Assembly: GCA_001804815.1 (NCBI GenBank)
Contig: MHBI01000019.1
Span: 22,915 to 86,914 of the forward strand
Length of the DNA stretch: 64,000 bases
Reading direction: 5' to 3'
Origin: Lentisphaerae bacterium GWF2_50_93
GTDB lineage: Bacteria; Verrucomicrobiota; Lentisphaeria; Victivallales; GWF2-50-93
Position numbers and translations under genes: made by a program. Under the pieces are notes generated by a model that worked only from the letters and a program-made list of their open reading frames with translations, was not told where the DNA came from and did not search any database. Shown here piece after piece: positions 36,706 to 46,013 of this stretch (its first letter is position 1; each line of letters opens with the position of its first letter).

Positions 36706-37353
36706 TCAACCCTGTTTGACGGAGACTCCCCTGACTATCTTCCCGATGAAGTCCACAGAGTCGACGATGGATTCAAGATGCTCATATATCTCCTTGAACT
36801 TGATTATCTCTACCGGACTGTGCTTGCCGTCGCTGAAAAGTTCCGCTACGCTGGTATAGAAAAGAGTGTCAGCCTTGTTTTCAAGTTCGTGCATCTTCTT
36901 GACTATCTCGATTATGTTTTCCTTCTTCTCAAGGGCGGCGAATAGATTCCTCAGTTCGATGGAAATCTCGATGATTACGTCGGCGAACCTGCAGACGTTG
37001 ACCGGGACTTTCTTCACCCCGTAGATCTCGAATTTCCTGGCGATGCTGTTAAGGATGTCGAGGGACTTGTCGACATTTATCGCTATCAGATGGATGTCCT
37101 CGCGGTCGAGGGGGGTGATGAATGTCTTGTGGAGCTCGTCTATTATCAGATGCTCAAGGTCGTCGCCTTTCTGCTCCAGTTCGCCTATCCTTTTGATCAT
37201 GTTCTTAGTCTCGTCTTCGCTCAGTGTATCTATGCTTGAGACCATCTTCTTGAAGACTTCGCAGCTCTCAATGAAAATCTCCGCCTGGCTGGTCATGTAT
37301 TTGAAGAATTTCACCTCTCTGGGCAGAAGGAAATCAAGGATGTTGAACTTCAT
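36706..37353 (-). CDS. DUF47 (PhoU-like) regulator of Pit
   Basis: 215 residues, all-helical. IKRIGELEQKGDDLEHLIIDEL and TPLDREDIHLIAINVDKSLD hold the acidic metal-binding (E/D)xxxD motifs of PhoU-like bundles, with a second set at HELENKADTLFYTSVAELF. The family controls Pit activity. First gene of the two-gene unit with pit (3-bp gap), divergent from a glycosyltransferase gene with 86 bp between. Confidence 0.93.
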   Translation of the reverse strand: MKFNILDFLLPREVKFFKYMTSQAEIFIESCEVFKKMVSSIDTLSEDETKNMIKRIGELEQKGDDLEHLIIDELHKTFITPLDREDIHLIAINVDKSLDILNSIARKFEIYGVKKVPVNVCRFADVIIEISIELRNLFAALEKKENIIEIVKKMHELENKADTLFYTSVAELFSDGKHSPVEIIKFKEIYEHLESIVDSVDFIGKIVRGVSVKQG

Positions 37354-37439
37354 GTTTTACCTCGTTAAAGTAAGTTAATGGAAACAATAAGTGAATCAGA
37401 CAGTTTTCAACAATACATTAAGAGTTATATTTTAAAAGC

Positions 37440-38693
37440 ATGAATTTTGAAAAATATATTTTAAAGAACAGGGGACGCCATAGGATTGGAAATACTCCTG
37501 TCCGCAGATACAAGAACGCCATTGTCATACCTGCGTTTTCCGAATTCCAGCATCTTCCCCCGACCTTGAAATCACTTTCGGAAAACCATCCGGCCATCCT
37601 GGATGAGACAATGATAATAACAGTCGTCAACAATCCCCCCGCGGATTCAGCCGGCCCGGACAAGCTCAGGGAAAACGCCGAAATGCTCGACCTCATGCGG
37701 AATTCGCAGTTCCCGTGCCAGGACAGGCTCCAGCTGTTCTGGATTGACGCTTCCAGCCACGGCCATGAGATCAACCCGAAGGAGGGTGTCGGCGCCGCAA
37801 GGAAGATCGGAATGGACGCGGCGCTCGAATTTCTTGATTTTGAAAGGGGTGCGCCGCTTATAATTTCCCTCGACGCAGATACTCTTGTCGAGAGGAATTA
37901 TCTTGAAGCGATAAATGAATATTTCATGTCGAATGCCGGGATCGCCGGGGCCGCGATAGAATTTGCGCACCAGCCGGGCAGTACTCCGGAAGAGGATGCG
38001 GCGATAACACGCTACGAACTATTCATGAGATATTACGTGGAGGGCCTGCAGATTTCGCAGTCGCCGTATGCCTACCATGTCCTGGGTTCGGCGATGGCTT
38101 TCCGCGCGGAGGAATATGTCAGGGCAGGGGGGATGCGGAAGCGCAACGGCGGCGAGGACTTCTATTTCATGCAGGCATTGAGGAAGATCGGTGAAGTCGG
38201 AGAGATAAGAGGCACGACTGTTTTTCCGTCATCACGTCCTTCCGACCGTGTGCCTTTCGGGACAGGTCCGCGGATCTCGCAGATTCTGGAGGGCGGCAAG
38301 GAGCTGAAGTTCTACAATCCATGCATATTTCTCCTGTTAAAAAAATTATTCTCTGCCATAAAATCGGTGGACGTTAAGGATCCATGTGCGGCTTTCAACG
38401 GACTTGACGGGGAGACAGGGAAATTCCTGGCAGAGAATAATTTTTTTCACGAATGGGAGAAAATCTTAAAGAATACGCCGAATGACAAGATGAAGATCCA
38501 GTGGGCGTTCCATACCTGGTTCGATGCGTTCCGGACATTGAAGTTCGTGCATTCATGCGAAGACAGATATCCTGAACTCGGCCTGATGGAGGCATATGCA
38601 AGGCTTTTCGACATGGCCGGGAAACCGCTTCCGGAAACAATTAAGCCATCAGAAAAGGCCCTGTTGGAATTCATGAGGAGAAAAAATATTTGA
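37440..38693 (+). CDS. Family 2-type glycosyltransferase
   Basis: 417 residues. The GT-A fold opening is YKNAIVIPAFSEFQHLPPTL. The metal-binding DxD is in PLIISLDADTLVERNYLEAI, an acceptor-site region is YHVLGSAMAFRAEEYVRAGG, and NGGEDFYFMQALRKIG matches the ED catalytic-base motif. No membrane segment, so cytosolic or peripheral. The sugar donor and acceptor are unknown. No clear ribosome site precedes the ATG; TATATT at about 37431 resembles a -10 box very near the start, so the message may be nearly leaderless. Confidence 0.85.
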   Translation: MNFEKYILKNRGRHRIGNTPVRRYKNAIVIPAFSEFQHLPPTLKSLSENHPAILDETMIITVVNNPPADSAGPDKLRENAEMLDLMRNSQFPCQDRLQLFWIDASSHGHEINPKEGVGAARKIGMDAALEFLDFERGAPLIISLDADTLVERNYLEAINEYFMSNAGIAGAAIEFAHQPGSTPEEDAAITRYELFMRYYVEGLQISQSPYAYHVLGSAMAFRAEEYVRAGGMRKRNGGEDFYFMQALRKIGEVGEIRGTTVFPSSRPSDRVPFGTGPRISQILEGGKELKFYNPCIFLLLKKLFSAIKSVDVKDPCAAFNGLDGETGKFLAENNFFHEWEKILKNTPNDKMKIQWAFHTWFDAFRTLKFVHSCEDRYPELGLMEAYARLFDMAGKPLPETIKPSEKALLEFMRRKNI

Positions 38694-38760
38694 AACATGG
38701 GTTTGCAAATATTTTTTAAAGTATAAATTTCTTAAGTTTAAAAAAAAAGGGGGATGAATT

Positions 38761-39438
38761 ATGAAAAAGATTTTTCTTGCGGCAGCTGTGGCGTCCATTG
38801 CGTCGGTGATTTCCTTCTCGGGCTTCTCCGATGCTCCTGCTGTCGGTGCGATCGAGCTTCCAAAGCTTCCATATGGGGAGAACGCCCTGGAGCCCGTAAT
38901 TTCAGCCAAGACAATGGGCTTCCATTACGGCAAGCACCATAAGGCATATGTCGACAAGCTCAACTCCCTTCTCAAGGATTCCCCTCTCAAGGGTAAAAGC
39001 CTGGAGGGCATAATCGTTGCAAGTGCCGGCAAGGAGGACATGGCCGGAATTTTCAACAATGCGGCGCAGGCGTGGAACCACAGCTTTTTCTGGAAATCAA
39101 TGAAGCCTGCCGGTGGCGGTGAACCCAGGGGAAAACTGCTCGAACTCATAAACAAGTCGTTCGGCTCATATGCCGAATTCAAGAAGCAGTTTGCAGATGC
39201 CGGAGCGGCCCAGTTTGGAAGCGGCTGGGGATGGCTTGTGCAGGATGGCGATAAGCTCAAGATCATGAAAACTTCCAATGCCGATACTCCAATAGCGCAC
39301 AATCTGAACCCTTTGATTACCTGCGATGTCTGGGAGCATGCATACTATCTGGACTACCAGAACCGCAGGGGTGATTTCATAAATGCATTCCTGGACAAGC
39401 TGGTGAACTGGGATTTTGCCGAAGCTAACTTGAAGTGA
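38761..39438 (+). CDS. Exported Fe-type superoxide dismutase
   Basis: 225 residues with a signal peptide (1 to about 30: KKIFLAAAVASIASVISFSG). The metal ligands are all present: His55 (FHYGKHH), His107 (WNHSFFW), Asp189 and His193 (DVWEHAYYLDYQ). Gln103 in AAQAWNH is the active-site glutamine position typical of Fe-SOD. It converts superoxide to peroxide and oxygen, here in the periplasm or outside. Strong GGGGGA site before the ATG. An exported Fe/Mn SOD is less usual than the cytosolic form. Confidence 0.94.
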   Translation: MKKIFLAAAVASIASVISFSGFSDAPAVGAIELPKLPYGENALEPVISAKTMGFHYGKHHKAYVDKLNSLLKDSPLKGKSLEGIIVASAGKEDMAGIFNNAAQAWNHSFFWKSMKPAGGGEPRGKLLELINKSFGSYAEFKKQFADAGAAQFGSGWGWLVQDGDKLKIMKTSNADTPIAHNLNPLITCDVWEHAYYLDYQNRRGDFINAFLDKLVNWDFAEANLK

Positions 39439-39523
39439 TTGATGTAGTGTTGCCTGTCTCAGGCAAGAATCTTCGCCGAGACGGCGAACTCTACATCTGA
39501 AAAATACGAATTTGAAAGTAGTG

Positions 39524-40582
39524 ATGAAAAGACTTTGCTGGTCTATCGTGCTTCTACTTGTTTCATTTCCTGTGCTTGCACAGGAAATGATGCCGAAGAA
39601 CATCATCTTCATGATCGGCGACGGCATGGGGCCTGAACAGGTCAAGGCCGCTGGAATGTATCTCAATGGGCAGGAGGGGACGCTGAGTTTTGAGGGCATG
39701 CCTGTTAAGAGTGAAGTGACGACGAAGTCGGCAGACAGCAGTGTGACCGATTCCGCCGCGGCAGCTACTGCAATGGCGACTGGCGCCAAGGTGAACAACA
39801 AGGTTGTAAGCGTAGCCCTGCCTGGTGACGGCAAGGATCTGAAGACGATGCTGGAATTCTTCAAGGAAAAGGGCAAGCTTACCGGAGTACTCACCACCAG
39901 CTATCTCAACGATGCGACTCCCGCGTGCTTCAGCGCCCATGGAAGGAAACGTGATGATTACGTCGAACTCAGCAGTTACATGATGAAGGACAGCCATCCG
40001 AACCTGCTTTTCGGAGGAGGCTGCAAGGGAATGAGCCCCGACCTTCTCAAGGAGGCGGGATATTCCGTGTCAACCGACCTTGAATCGATGGAGAAGCTTT
40101 CACCGGAATCAAAATACTGGGCCGGACTTTTCGGTTCCGGTGTACTGCCTTATGAGAAGACCGGCAATTTCGACAAGCTCCCCCATCTCTCGCAGATGGT
40201 AAAGAAGGCGCTTACCCTTATAGATAACGACAAAGGCTTTTTCATCATGATAGAAGGCGGCCTTATCGACAAGGCGGGACATGTCAACAAGCTTGAAACC
40301 AATATCGGTGAGACGATTGAGTTCAGCAATGCCGTCAAAGCCGTCCTCGACTGGGCCAAGGATCCCAAGGACACTCTGATCATTGTGACTGCGGACCACG
40401 AGACTGGCGGTTTGACTGTCATAAAGAACAGCGGCAAGGGCGTTTATCCTGAAGTAACATGGAAGAGCAAGGGGCATTCCGGCGTGAACGTGCCTCTCTA
40501 TGCCTGGGGGATGAATTCCGAGGCATTCAGCAAGACGATCGATAATACGGATTTCTTCAAGATCATCACTTCGTGGAAGTAG
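39524..40582 (+). CDS. Alkaline phosphatase, PhoA family
   Basis: 352 residues from ATG 39524, with a signal peptide (KRLCWSIVLLLVSFPVLA-Q). Catalytic parts: IGDGMG (Asp33, metal), TDSAAAATAMATG (Ser77 nucleophile), EGGLIDKAGHVN (metal Asp and His), TADHETGG (metal Asp/His) and KGHSGVNVPLYAWG (metal His). It removes phosphate from monoesters in the periplasm. It is compact compared with E. coli PhoA. The Pit system about 3 kb away is in the other orientation but fits phosphate scavenging. TTG 39512 is an alternative start. Confidence 0.92.
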   Translation: MKRLCWSIVLLLVSFPVLAQEMMPKNIIFMIGDGMGPEQVKAAGMYLNGQEGTLSFEGMPVKSEVTTKSADSSVTDSAAAATAMATGAKVNNKVVSVALPGDGKDLKTMLEFFKEKGKLTGVLTTSYLNDATPACFSAHGRKRDDYVELSSYMMKDSHPNLLFGGGCKGMSPDLLKEAGYSVSTDLESMEKLSPESKYWAGLFGSGVLPYEKTGNFDKLPHLSQMVKKALTLIDNDKGFFIMIEGGLIDKAGHVNKLETNIGETIEFSNAVKAVLDWAKDPKDTLIIVTADHETGGLTVIKNSGKGVYPEVTWKSKGHSGVNVPLYAWGMNSEAFSKTIDNTDFFKIITSWK

Positions 40583-40617
40583 TCATATATTTTTTCAGGA
40601 AAATAATTAAATTATTT

Positions 40618-41259
40618 TTATGACAAAATATATTTCTGGATTTCCTTGTAGAGCTCGCGTCCGACCCAGGCATCTGTGGCGGCGTACTGTATCTGCCCCT
40701 GAGTAAATTCATCCCTGGACCAGTTTGTTGTCTTGGCGGATTTGGTGATGCGGAATCCAAGCAGGACGGCTGCAAGCCCGCGCAGGCCGTGGTTCTGTAT
40801 TCCAATATCCTTTGCGGCATTCCCGATGTCTACAAAGCCCGCAGGTTCAAATTCAGCAACGCTTCTGAGCTCCTTGAGGTCATGGCTCAGTGAAACTCCT
40901 GCCTTGATGATGCTGGGATTGGCAAGAATGTTGAGAAGCGGACGCGGGAGACCTGTGAATTTAAGCTGGAAGATGAATACTTCATTTGCCCCGGCCAGCT
41001 GCAGTAGCGCCGGCGGGTAGCTTTCACCTACCCGGTAGGAGGGTCTTGTCTCCGTGTCAAATCCAAGGAGGATTTCCTTTTCCAGGAGCCTGACTGCCTC
41101 AAGAAATTCCGGTTCCGTGCGGATTAAATTGATCTTGCCTTCATATCTTCCGATGGGATGCTCATTTATTTCGTCCTTTTCCATCCTTTTCCATACGGAT
41201 TTGACCTGATGTTTCGTTTCCGGAGATTCGATATTGTCTATCATTTTATTGTCTTTCAT
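40618..41259 (-). CDS. RNase D-like 3'-5' exonuclease domain protein
   Basis: 213 residues. DEDDy exonuclease motifs: FDTET (Asp68, Glu70), GVSLSHDLKEL (Asp127) and QYAATDAWVGRELY (Tyr192, Asp196). All four acidic residues and the tyrosine are present, so it should degrade RNA or DNA 3' ends. It lacks the HRDC domains of true RNase D. The start overlaps the methyltransferase stop by 4 nt (ATGA), so it is translated with it. Confidence 0.9.
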   Translation of the reverse strand: MKDNKMIDNIESPETKHQVKSVWKRMEKDEINEHPIGRYEGKINLIRTEPEFLEAVRLLEKEILLGFDTETRPSYRVGESYPPALLQLAGANEVFIFQLKFTGLPRPLLNILANPSIIKAGVSLSHDLKELRSVAEFEPAGFVDIGNAAKDIGIQNHGLRGLAAVLLGFRITKSAKTTNWSRDEFTQGQIQYAATDAWVGRELYKEIQKYILS

Positions 41260-42026
41260 GTGTGTGTTGATTTTGTCAGGCGGAAGGCGATGGAATAGGG
41301 TCTTGTCTTGCTGTTGTTCAACAGTTTTGCAGTTCCGGCTTGATGATAGCGGTCACGCGTAATCCGCGGCTCCTCCATGTCGTCCACGGTGAATCCCGCC
41401 TGCTTGAACGCCTTCCAGTAGTCCGAGAGCGAGCGGTGGAACCATATGAAATCGGATTTGAAGTGCCCCCATGGCGGATCAACGCGCTTGCATTTGTCGA
41501 AGTAGGGGAAGTCCCAGTTATAGCTTATGGTGTCCCTGTCCTCGGAAACTGTTGCGCGCCCCTGCGGGAAGCAGGGATGCGAGAAAATCACGACAGCCGC
41601 GCCGCCGGGCCTGAGTACACGGTTGAAGGCCTTCATGGTCGCTTCAAGGTCCGGCGTGTCCATCAGAACATAGTTTGCGATTATGAGATCGAAGTAATTG
41701 TCCTCCAGTCTTGCCAGCGTCGAACATGAATCTACATGGTAGGTGATGGAAGGGCTCTTCTTCTGCGCTATTTCTATCATCTTATAGGAGATGTCGATGC
41801 CGGTGACGATTGCACCCTTCCGATGGAGTTTCCGGGAAAGATATCCTGTGCCGCAGCCGGCATCAAGAACTTTCAGGCCCTTGACGATTCCGGCAAAACG
41901 CCATAGGACAGGATCGGAATTCAGCTGGCGGTTGTTGTCGCCTTCCTCTCCTACCTGGATGTCCCAGTCGCCGGCGACACGGTTCCAGAAGTCCACTACG
42001 TCATCGTTTCTGTCTGTATGCATCAT
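41256..42026 (-). CDS. Class I SAM-dependent methyltransferase
   Basis: 256 residues. Motif I is VLDAGCGTGYLS; motif II acid is IVTGIDIS; YFDLIIANYVLMDTPD and LRPGGAAVVIFSHPC follow. This is the UbiE/type 11 fold that methylates small molecules; the substrate is unknown. ATG 42026 (AAGGA 8 nt upstream) is preferred to the TTG at 42056 that overlaps the previous stop. Middle gene of a three-gene unit: DUF4832, methyltransferase, exonuclease. Confidence 0.88.
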   Translation of the reverse strand: MMHTDRNDDVVDFWNRVAGDWDIQVGEEGDNNRQLNSDPVLWRFAGIVKGLKVLDAGCGTGYLSRKLHRKGAIVTGIDISYKMIEIAQKKSPSITYHVDSCSTLARLEDNYFDLIIANYVLMDTPDLEATMKAFNRVLRPGGAAVVIFSHPCFPQGRATVSEDRDTISYNWDFPYFDKCKRVDPPWGHFKSDFIWFHRSLSDYWKAFKQAGFTVDDMEEPRITRDRYHQAGTAKLLNNSKTRPYSIAFRLTKSTHT

Positions 42027-42052
42027 GTAAGGTATCCTTGATATAACAGCTT

Positions 42053-43441
42053 TCAATCAACATCGATGTTCCCCAATATATGCCAGTTGCCGACTGTTTC
42101 ACCTTCAATACCGAGCCGGATGTCAGGCATCGGGCGTGTTGGATCGGAGAAGAGTCCGATCGCAAGCCGGTAGGAACCGGAAGGGGCTGTGAATTTCAGG
42201 CTTGAAGTTTCGGAGACCTGTTTGCCGTCAGGAGCCCATTTTTCCGGATGGCAACCCGTTGCCGGACATTTCGCCACGACCTTGCCGTCCTTGTCGACTA
42301 AGGCCGCAGCTACGCCGCACGGTATGAAGATGAATGCGAGGCCCTTGTTCTCCCATTTGAAGAGGGCTTCGAAACCAGTACCGGACTTTATATGTCGCGG
42401 CATTGAGGCCTCACTCAGCAGGAAATGATATCCCATCATGTTTGTGAGTTTGTCGATGAAGGGGCGTTTCTCCTTCACAAAGAGATCTTTCATGTCGTAT
42501 TGTCCGAGGTTCTGGTACGTGAAAGTTCCTCTCACGGTATCGTCGAGTATCCTGTCCTCAAGCTTGTCACCCCACTCGTACTTCTGTCCGGTATTCCTGC
42601 TATGCACTTCATAGCTGGAATACCATTCGCCTAAGGAAGGGACCTTGCCCTTGCAGCGTATCAGCTCCGAACCGTTGGAATTTCCGAGGATGCCGTCACG
42701 CCTTATGGCGACACCTTTGTCGATTGCCCAGTCGTATACGGGATTGTACAATGGTTCGCCCCACGGGATCATGAGACGCGTCTTCTTGAAGGCGTCTAGG
42801 TGTAGCTGGATGTGATTCCTGAGTCCGTCAGGGGAGAGTTTTTCCGAGCCTTTGAGGTGCCCAAGGTGTCCTTCGCCCCACTGTCCGTAGGAACGGATGT
42901 CGATGAATGAGATGCGCGGGTCTCCGTCATAGCGTTTGCCCATCGCGGCGAGGAAATTGCTGAGCTTCTCAAGGAAGATCGGGTTGTCCCACTTCTTCAG
43001 GGCGATCTGTCCCTTGACCTTCTCTCCATCATAGGCTATCGAAGGTGCGCCGAGGTCGAAGACCCATTTGGGCGTGCTGTATTTCATGCCGGAGTGGAAG
43101 CTCTCGCACATCACGCCGAAACCGAACTGCTTTCCGGCGGAATCCCAGTCGCGCAGTTCCCTGTCGATCGGCTCCCAGTTGAACTTGCCCTCCTCGGACT
43201 CCAGCTGGCTCCAGCAGAAGCGCGTGTATGCGGAACTGCAGACGTCCAGCGCATCCTTGCAGTGGTTTTTCGTCGAACCGCCATAGACCACCCATCCCTT
43301 GCCAGGGTTGACAACAGGATCCGACGAGGCTTTGAACTTCAGGATCTGGAGTTCGTCTGCGGCGCTGGCGCTGATCGCGGATGAGATTCCGAGAAGTGAT
43401 AAGCCGGCAATTGCAAATGTATACATGCGAGATGATGTCAT
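42053..43441 (-). CDS. Exported DUF4832-type protein (putative glycoside hydrolase-like)
   Basis: 462 residues with a signal peptide (MYTFAIAGLSLLGISSAISASA). The first two thirds read like a TIM barrel: NPGKGWVVYGG, YTRFCWSQLESEEGKFNW, FIDIRSYGQWGEGHLGH with candidate catalytic acids. The last third is a beta-sandwich (DUF4832: FEALFKWENKGLAFIF, YRLAIGLFSDPTR). Related proteins occur in polysaccharide-degrading PVC and Bacteroidetes bacteria; activity is unproven. AAAGGG precedes the ATG. Confidence 0.82.
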   Translation of the reverse strand: MTSSRMYTFAIAGLSLLGISSAISASAADELQILKFKASSDPVVNPGKGWVVYGGSTKNHCKDALDVCSSAYTRFCWSQLESEEGKFNWEPIDRELRDWDSAGKQFGFGVMCESFHSGMKYSTPKWVFDLGAPSIAYDGEKVKGQIALKKWDNPIFLEKLSNFLAAMGKRYDGDPRISFIDIRSYGQWGEGHLGHLKGSEKLSPDGLRNHIQLHLDAFKKTRLMIPWGEPLYNPVYDWAIDKGVAIRRDGILGNSNGSELIRCKGKVPSLGEWYSSYEVHSRNTGQKYEWGDKLEDRILDDTVRGTFTYQNLGQYDMKDLFVKEKRPFIDKLTNMMGYHFLLSEASMPRHIKSGTGFEALFKWENKGLAFIFIPCGVAAALVDKDGKVVAKCPATGCHPEKWAPDGKQVSETSSLKFTAPSGSYRLAIGLFSDPTRPMPDIRLGIEGETVGNWHILGNIDVD

Positions 43442-43679
43442 TTTACCCTTTTTTTAGTTTTCATAAAGAATAACGGTTGCGGCTCAGCCAGGCGAAGCGA
43501 CCCTCCCTGCGGATGAGCGTAGCAAACAGAATTATTGTTCGTAGTTAACTCATTCTTGCGTGTCTCTTAACTTTTTAAATCACAGCCAATAATGGCTTAA
43601 CTACCAAACAAGTATTAAAGGCGTCAACCTAAAATATGACATACAATTATTCCTTCAACTCAAAACCATATATTCTCTG

Positions 43680-44138
43680 TTATTTGGAGAAATACGAATA
43701 CCAGAAGAGCGCCGCGCACAGGATTAAAAACATCCAGTAGTCGACCGGCATGAAGATCAGCCAGCGGTGTCCGTGCCAGGGAATGTCTTTCCTGGTGAAT
43801 TTTTTCAGTCCATAATGGGGGTTCATCAGGAACCATAGGAAATCCTCGGCGAGCCAGAAGAGCATGATTGAAGCAATGACTCTTGCCTCCATCTTCAATG
43901 ACCATTTTGCTTCCAGGAAAAATATCAGATGGAAAATAAGTATCATGAAAGGGAAAACCCAGGCGTGATATCCTGTCATTGCCCGTCCACCCCAGAAAAT
44001 ATCCAGGAGCCAGTGTTTTTCTATGCGCCAGGTGGGCAGCCCCGCGGCCCAGCCCTGATCCCCCTCGATGTGGATCTCCACCTTCGCGAAGAAAAACGCA
44101 AGGACGAGAATCCAGAACAGTAGAATTAATAATTCCAT
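43680..44138 (-). CDS. Small multi-pass membrane protein, unknown
   Basis: 152 residues from ATG 44138, with four hydrophobic helices (LLILLFWILVLAFFFAKVEI; VFPFMILIFHLIFFLEA; VIASIMLFWLAEDFLWFL; DYWMFLILCAALFWYS). Polar loops are rich in Trp and His (RIEKHWLLDIFWGG, PWHGHRW). I do not recognise the family. It is downstream of, and in line with, the inositol-phosphatase gene, so possibly co-transcribed. The 238 bp between it and the DUF4832 gene contain nothing notable. Confidence 0.75.
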   Translation of the reverse strand: MELLILLFWILVLAFFFAKVEIHIEGDQGWAAGLPTWRIEKHWLLDIFWGGRAMTGYHAWVFPFMILIFHLIFFLEAKWSLKMEARVIASIMLFWLAEDFLWFLMNPHYGLKKFTRKDIPWHGHRWLIFMPVDYWMFLILCAALFWYSYFSK

Positions 44139-44194
44139 GGTCGTCAGTCTCCGGTCGTCAGTCAAAAACAAGGCATGTTCTTGGTTTTGCTTTT

Positions 44195-44956
44195 CTATCT
44201 TATCGCCTTCAGGAACTTCCTCGTGATTTTCCCGTTCGTTGCAAGTATTCCGTCTTCGGGATAATTGGATTTACCCTTCATATCGCAGACTTCCCCTCCG
44301 GCCTCCTGCACGATCAGGACGCCAGCGGCGATATCATATGGTTTTAGGTTCAATTCCCAGAATCCTTCGAGCCTGCCGCATGCCACAAAAGAGAGATCCA
44401 CCGCCGCCGAACCATACCTGCGGATCCCGCGGAGCTTCGGTATGATCTTGTTGAAGACAGGGAGATTGTTGTCCTTCAGGTCGGACCTGAGGCATGCGAA
44501 ACCCGTGCATAGGACGGAACTGACCAGCTTGTCACGGTTCGAAACATGGATTCTCCTGCCGTTGCAGAACGCCCCTTTCCCTTTTTCCGCCCAGAACATC
44601 TCGCCGAGCCTTGGTGCGTTTACAGCTCCGGCAATGGTATTTCCATTTTTATTCAGGGCGATTGAGACCGAGAAGAAAGGCTGCCCGTGCACGAACGATG
44701 TCGTGCCGTCTATCGGATCTATCACCCAGCAGTACTCGCTGCCTCTGGAGGTTTTTCCAGTCTCCTCCCCGAAGATGTCATGCCCGGGGAACCTCCTGTG
44801 GATTTTCGAGATTAAGAAGTCCTCTATTCTCCTGTCGGCCTTGGTGACAAGATCCTTTTCCGACTTGAAGTCGATATCCTGAGTCCTGAGTCCTGCGAAT
44901 TCCGCAAGCGCGAGCTTCCCGGCTTCTGACGACAGTTTCCTGACAAAGTCTAGCAT
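44195..44956 (-). CDS. Inositol monophosphatase family protein
   Basis: 253 residues from ATG 44956 (AGGAAA site). Metal and catalytic motifs: IFGEETG (Glu64/65), WVIDPIDGTTSF (Asp80, Asp83) and NLKPYDIAAGVLIVQEAGG (third Asp). Hydrolyses inositol-1-phosphate or related phosphomonoesters in the cytosol; it could equally act on histidinol phosphate or other small substrates. A longer reading start at 45040 adds a non-conserved tail and has no ribosome site. Confidence 0.92.
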   Translation of the reverse strand: MLDFVRKLSSEAGKLALAEFAGLRTQDIDFKSEKDLVTKADRRIEDFLISKIHRRFPGHDIFGEETGKTSRGSEYCWVIDPIDGTTSFVHGQPFFSVSIALNKNGNTIAGAVNAPRLGEMFWAEKGKGAFCNGRRIHVSNRDKLVSSVLCTGFACLRSDLKDNNLPVFNKIIPKLRGIRRYGSAAVDLSFVACGRLEGFWELNLKPYDIAAGVLIVQEAGGEVCDMKGKSNYPEDGILATNGKITRKFLKAIR

Positions 44957-45039
44957 AAAGTTTTCCTGTGGTTTTGCATTATGGTGTACAGGGGATAATA
45001 TATATGTCATGTTCCAATAATAAAAAGGGGAGGGGTTCA

Positions 45040-45744
45040 ATGATAGACATCGGCAGTTGTTTTAATTACGGGATCGAGAAGCTCAAGCAGAATCCGGCAT
45101 ACTACATAGGCGGGTTCCTTGTTATCGTCGGTGTTTCAATCGTGGTCAGTTTAATTTCCAATGGACTGAGTTTCGTCTGGGGCCTTGGCGTAGGCTTCGT
45201 CGGTGCCAAGATTCAAATCAGCGAACTCGTTTCCAGGATAATCGCGACCGGCGGCGGAGCCATCATAGGATCCATCCTCGGGATCATCATAGCTCCGTTC
45301 ATGGTCGGATATTACAGGGGGATCAGAAAGGAATACGAAGGCGGGCACGCGGAAATATCCGATGTGTTTTCAGCGATGAGCATTTCCATCCCCTGCATAA
45401 TAAACTATTTTGTGGCGAACATGATCATTGTCATCGGTTTCATATGCTGTATCATTCCAGGAATCCTGCTGAGCCCCCTGCTGAACCTCACGATATTCTT
45501 CCTTGCCAAGGATGAGATTGATGGGATCAAGGCCGTGAAGTGCGCATGGGAGGCCCTTAAGAAATCACCGATTCTAATACTCTGGAACATCGTCCTGGGA
45601 ATCTTTGCGGCCCTTGGAATAATCCTCTGCTGCGTGGGAATTCTTGCAACAGCGCCAATCGCGATGTGCGCGACATACAAGCTCTTCCAGCAGGCGATCG
45701 GAGAGGACAAGCAGGCTGCCGAAGCTAACCCGGTCCAGTCCTGA
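45040..45744 (+). CDS. Multi-pass membrane protein, GlpQ-membrane-domain/YciC-like
   Basis: 234 residues from ATG 45040, fixed by GGGGAGGGG upstream. It has about five long hydrophobic segments with many glycines (GGFLVIVGVSIVVSLIS, GGAIIGSILGIIIAPFMVGYY, MIIVIGFICCIIPGILL). The signature-like FFLAKDEIDGIKAVKCAWEALKKSPI lies before the last helix pair. This pattern is seen in membrane proteins related to the glycerophosphodiester-phosphodiesterase membrane domain. Function is unknown. It ends 187 bp before a strong terminator. Confidence 0.78.
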   Translation: MIDIGSCFNYGIEKLKQNPAYYIGGFLVIVGVSIVVSLISNGLSFVWGLGVGFVGAKIQISELVSRIIATGGGAIIGSILGIIIAPFMVGYYRGIRKEYEGGHAEISDVFSAMSISIPCIINYFVANMIIVIGFICCIIPGILLSPLLNLTIFFLAKDEIDGIKAVKCAWEALKKSPILILWNIVLGIFAALGIILCCVGILATAPIAMCATYKLFQQAIGEDKQAAEANPVQS

Positions 45745-45753
45745 AAATACTCG

Positions 45754-45912
45754 TCTGACATTTAGAGAGCCAATTTTAATTGGCGAAGGTAGGGCGGTTT
45801 CGCCGAAACCACCGCAGTCTGACATTTAGAGAGCCAATTTTAATTGGCGAAGGTAGGGCGGTTTCGCCGAAACCGCCGCTTCAGAACGGACGGCTCAGCG
45901 AGCCGTCCCTAC
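45754..45912 (+). repeat. Tandem duplicate of an AGGTAGGG foldback element
   Basis: A 64-bp unit starting tctgacatttagagagcc occurs twice (45754 and 45818), with one difference (accaccg/accgccg). It contains AATTTTAATT and GGCGGTTTCGCCGAAACCGCC. A GGACGGCTC-AGC-GAGCCGTCC hairpin closing in CTACCTT follows. The outer AGGTAGGG/CCCTACCT pair matches the element at 19790. Confidence 0.85.
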
Positions 45913-45930
45913 CTTGAAATAATTATTTTT

Positions 45931-45965
45931 AAGGCTCTTTCTCCGGAAAGGGCCTTATTTTTGTT
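45931..45965 (+). terminator. Rho-independent terminator
   Basis: AAGGCTCTTTC-TCCG-GAAAGGGCCTT (11 pairs, one G-U) followed by ATTTTTGTT. It ends the transcript of the membrane-protein gene and lies just before the kinase genes. Confidence 0.88.
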
Positions 45966-46013
45966 ATGCGTCCTGTAAATAATTGCTTGCAAGGTGTAAA
46001 TTCCAAACGCATT

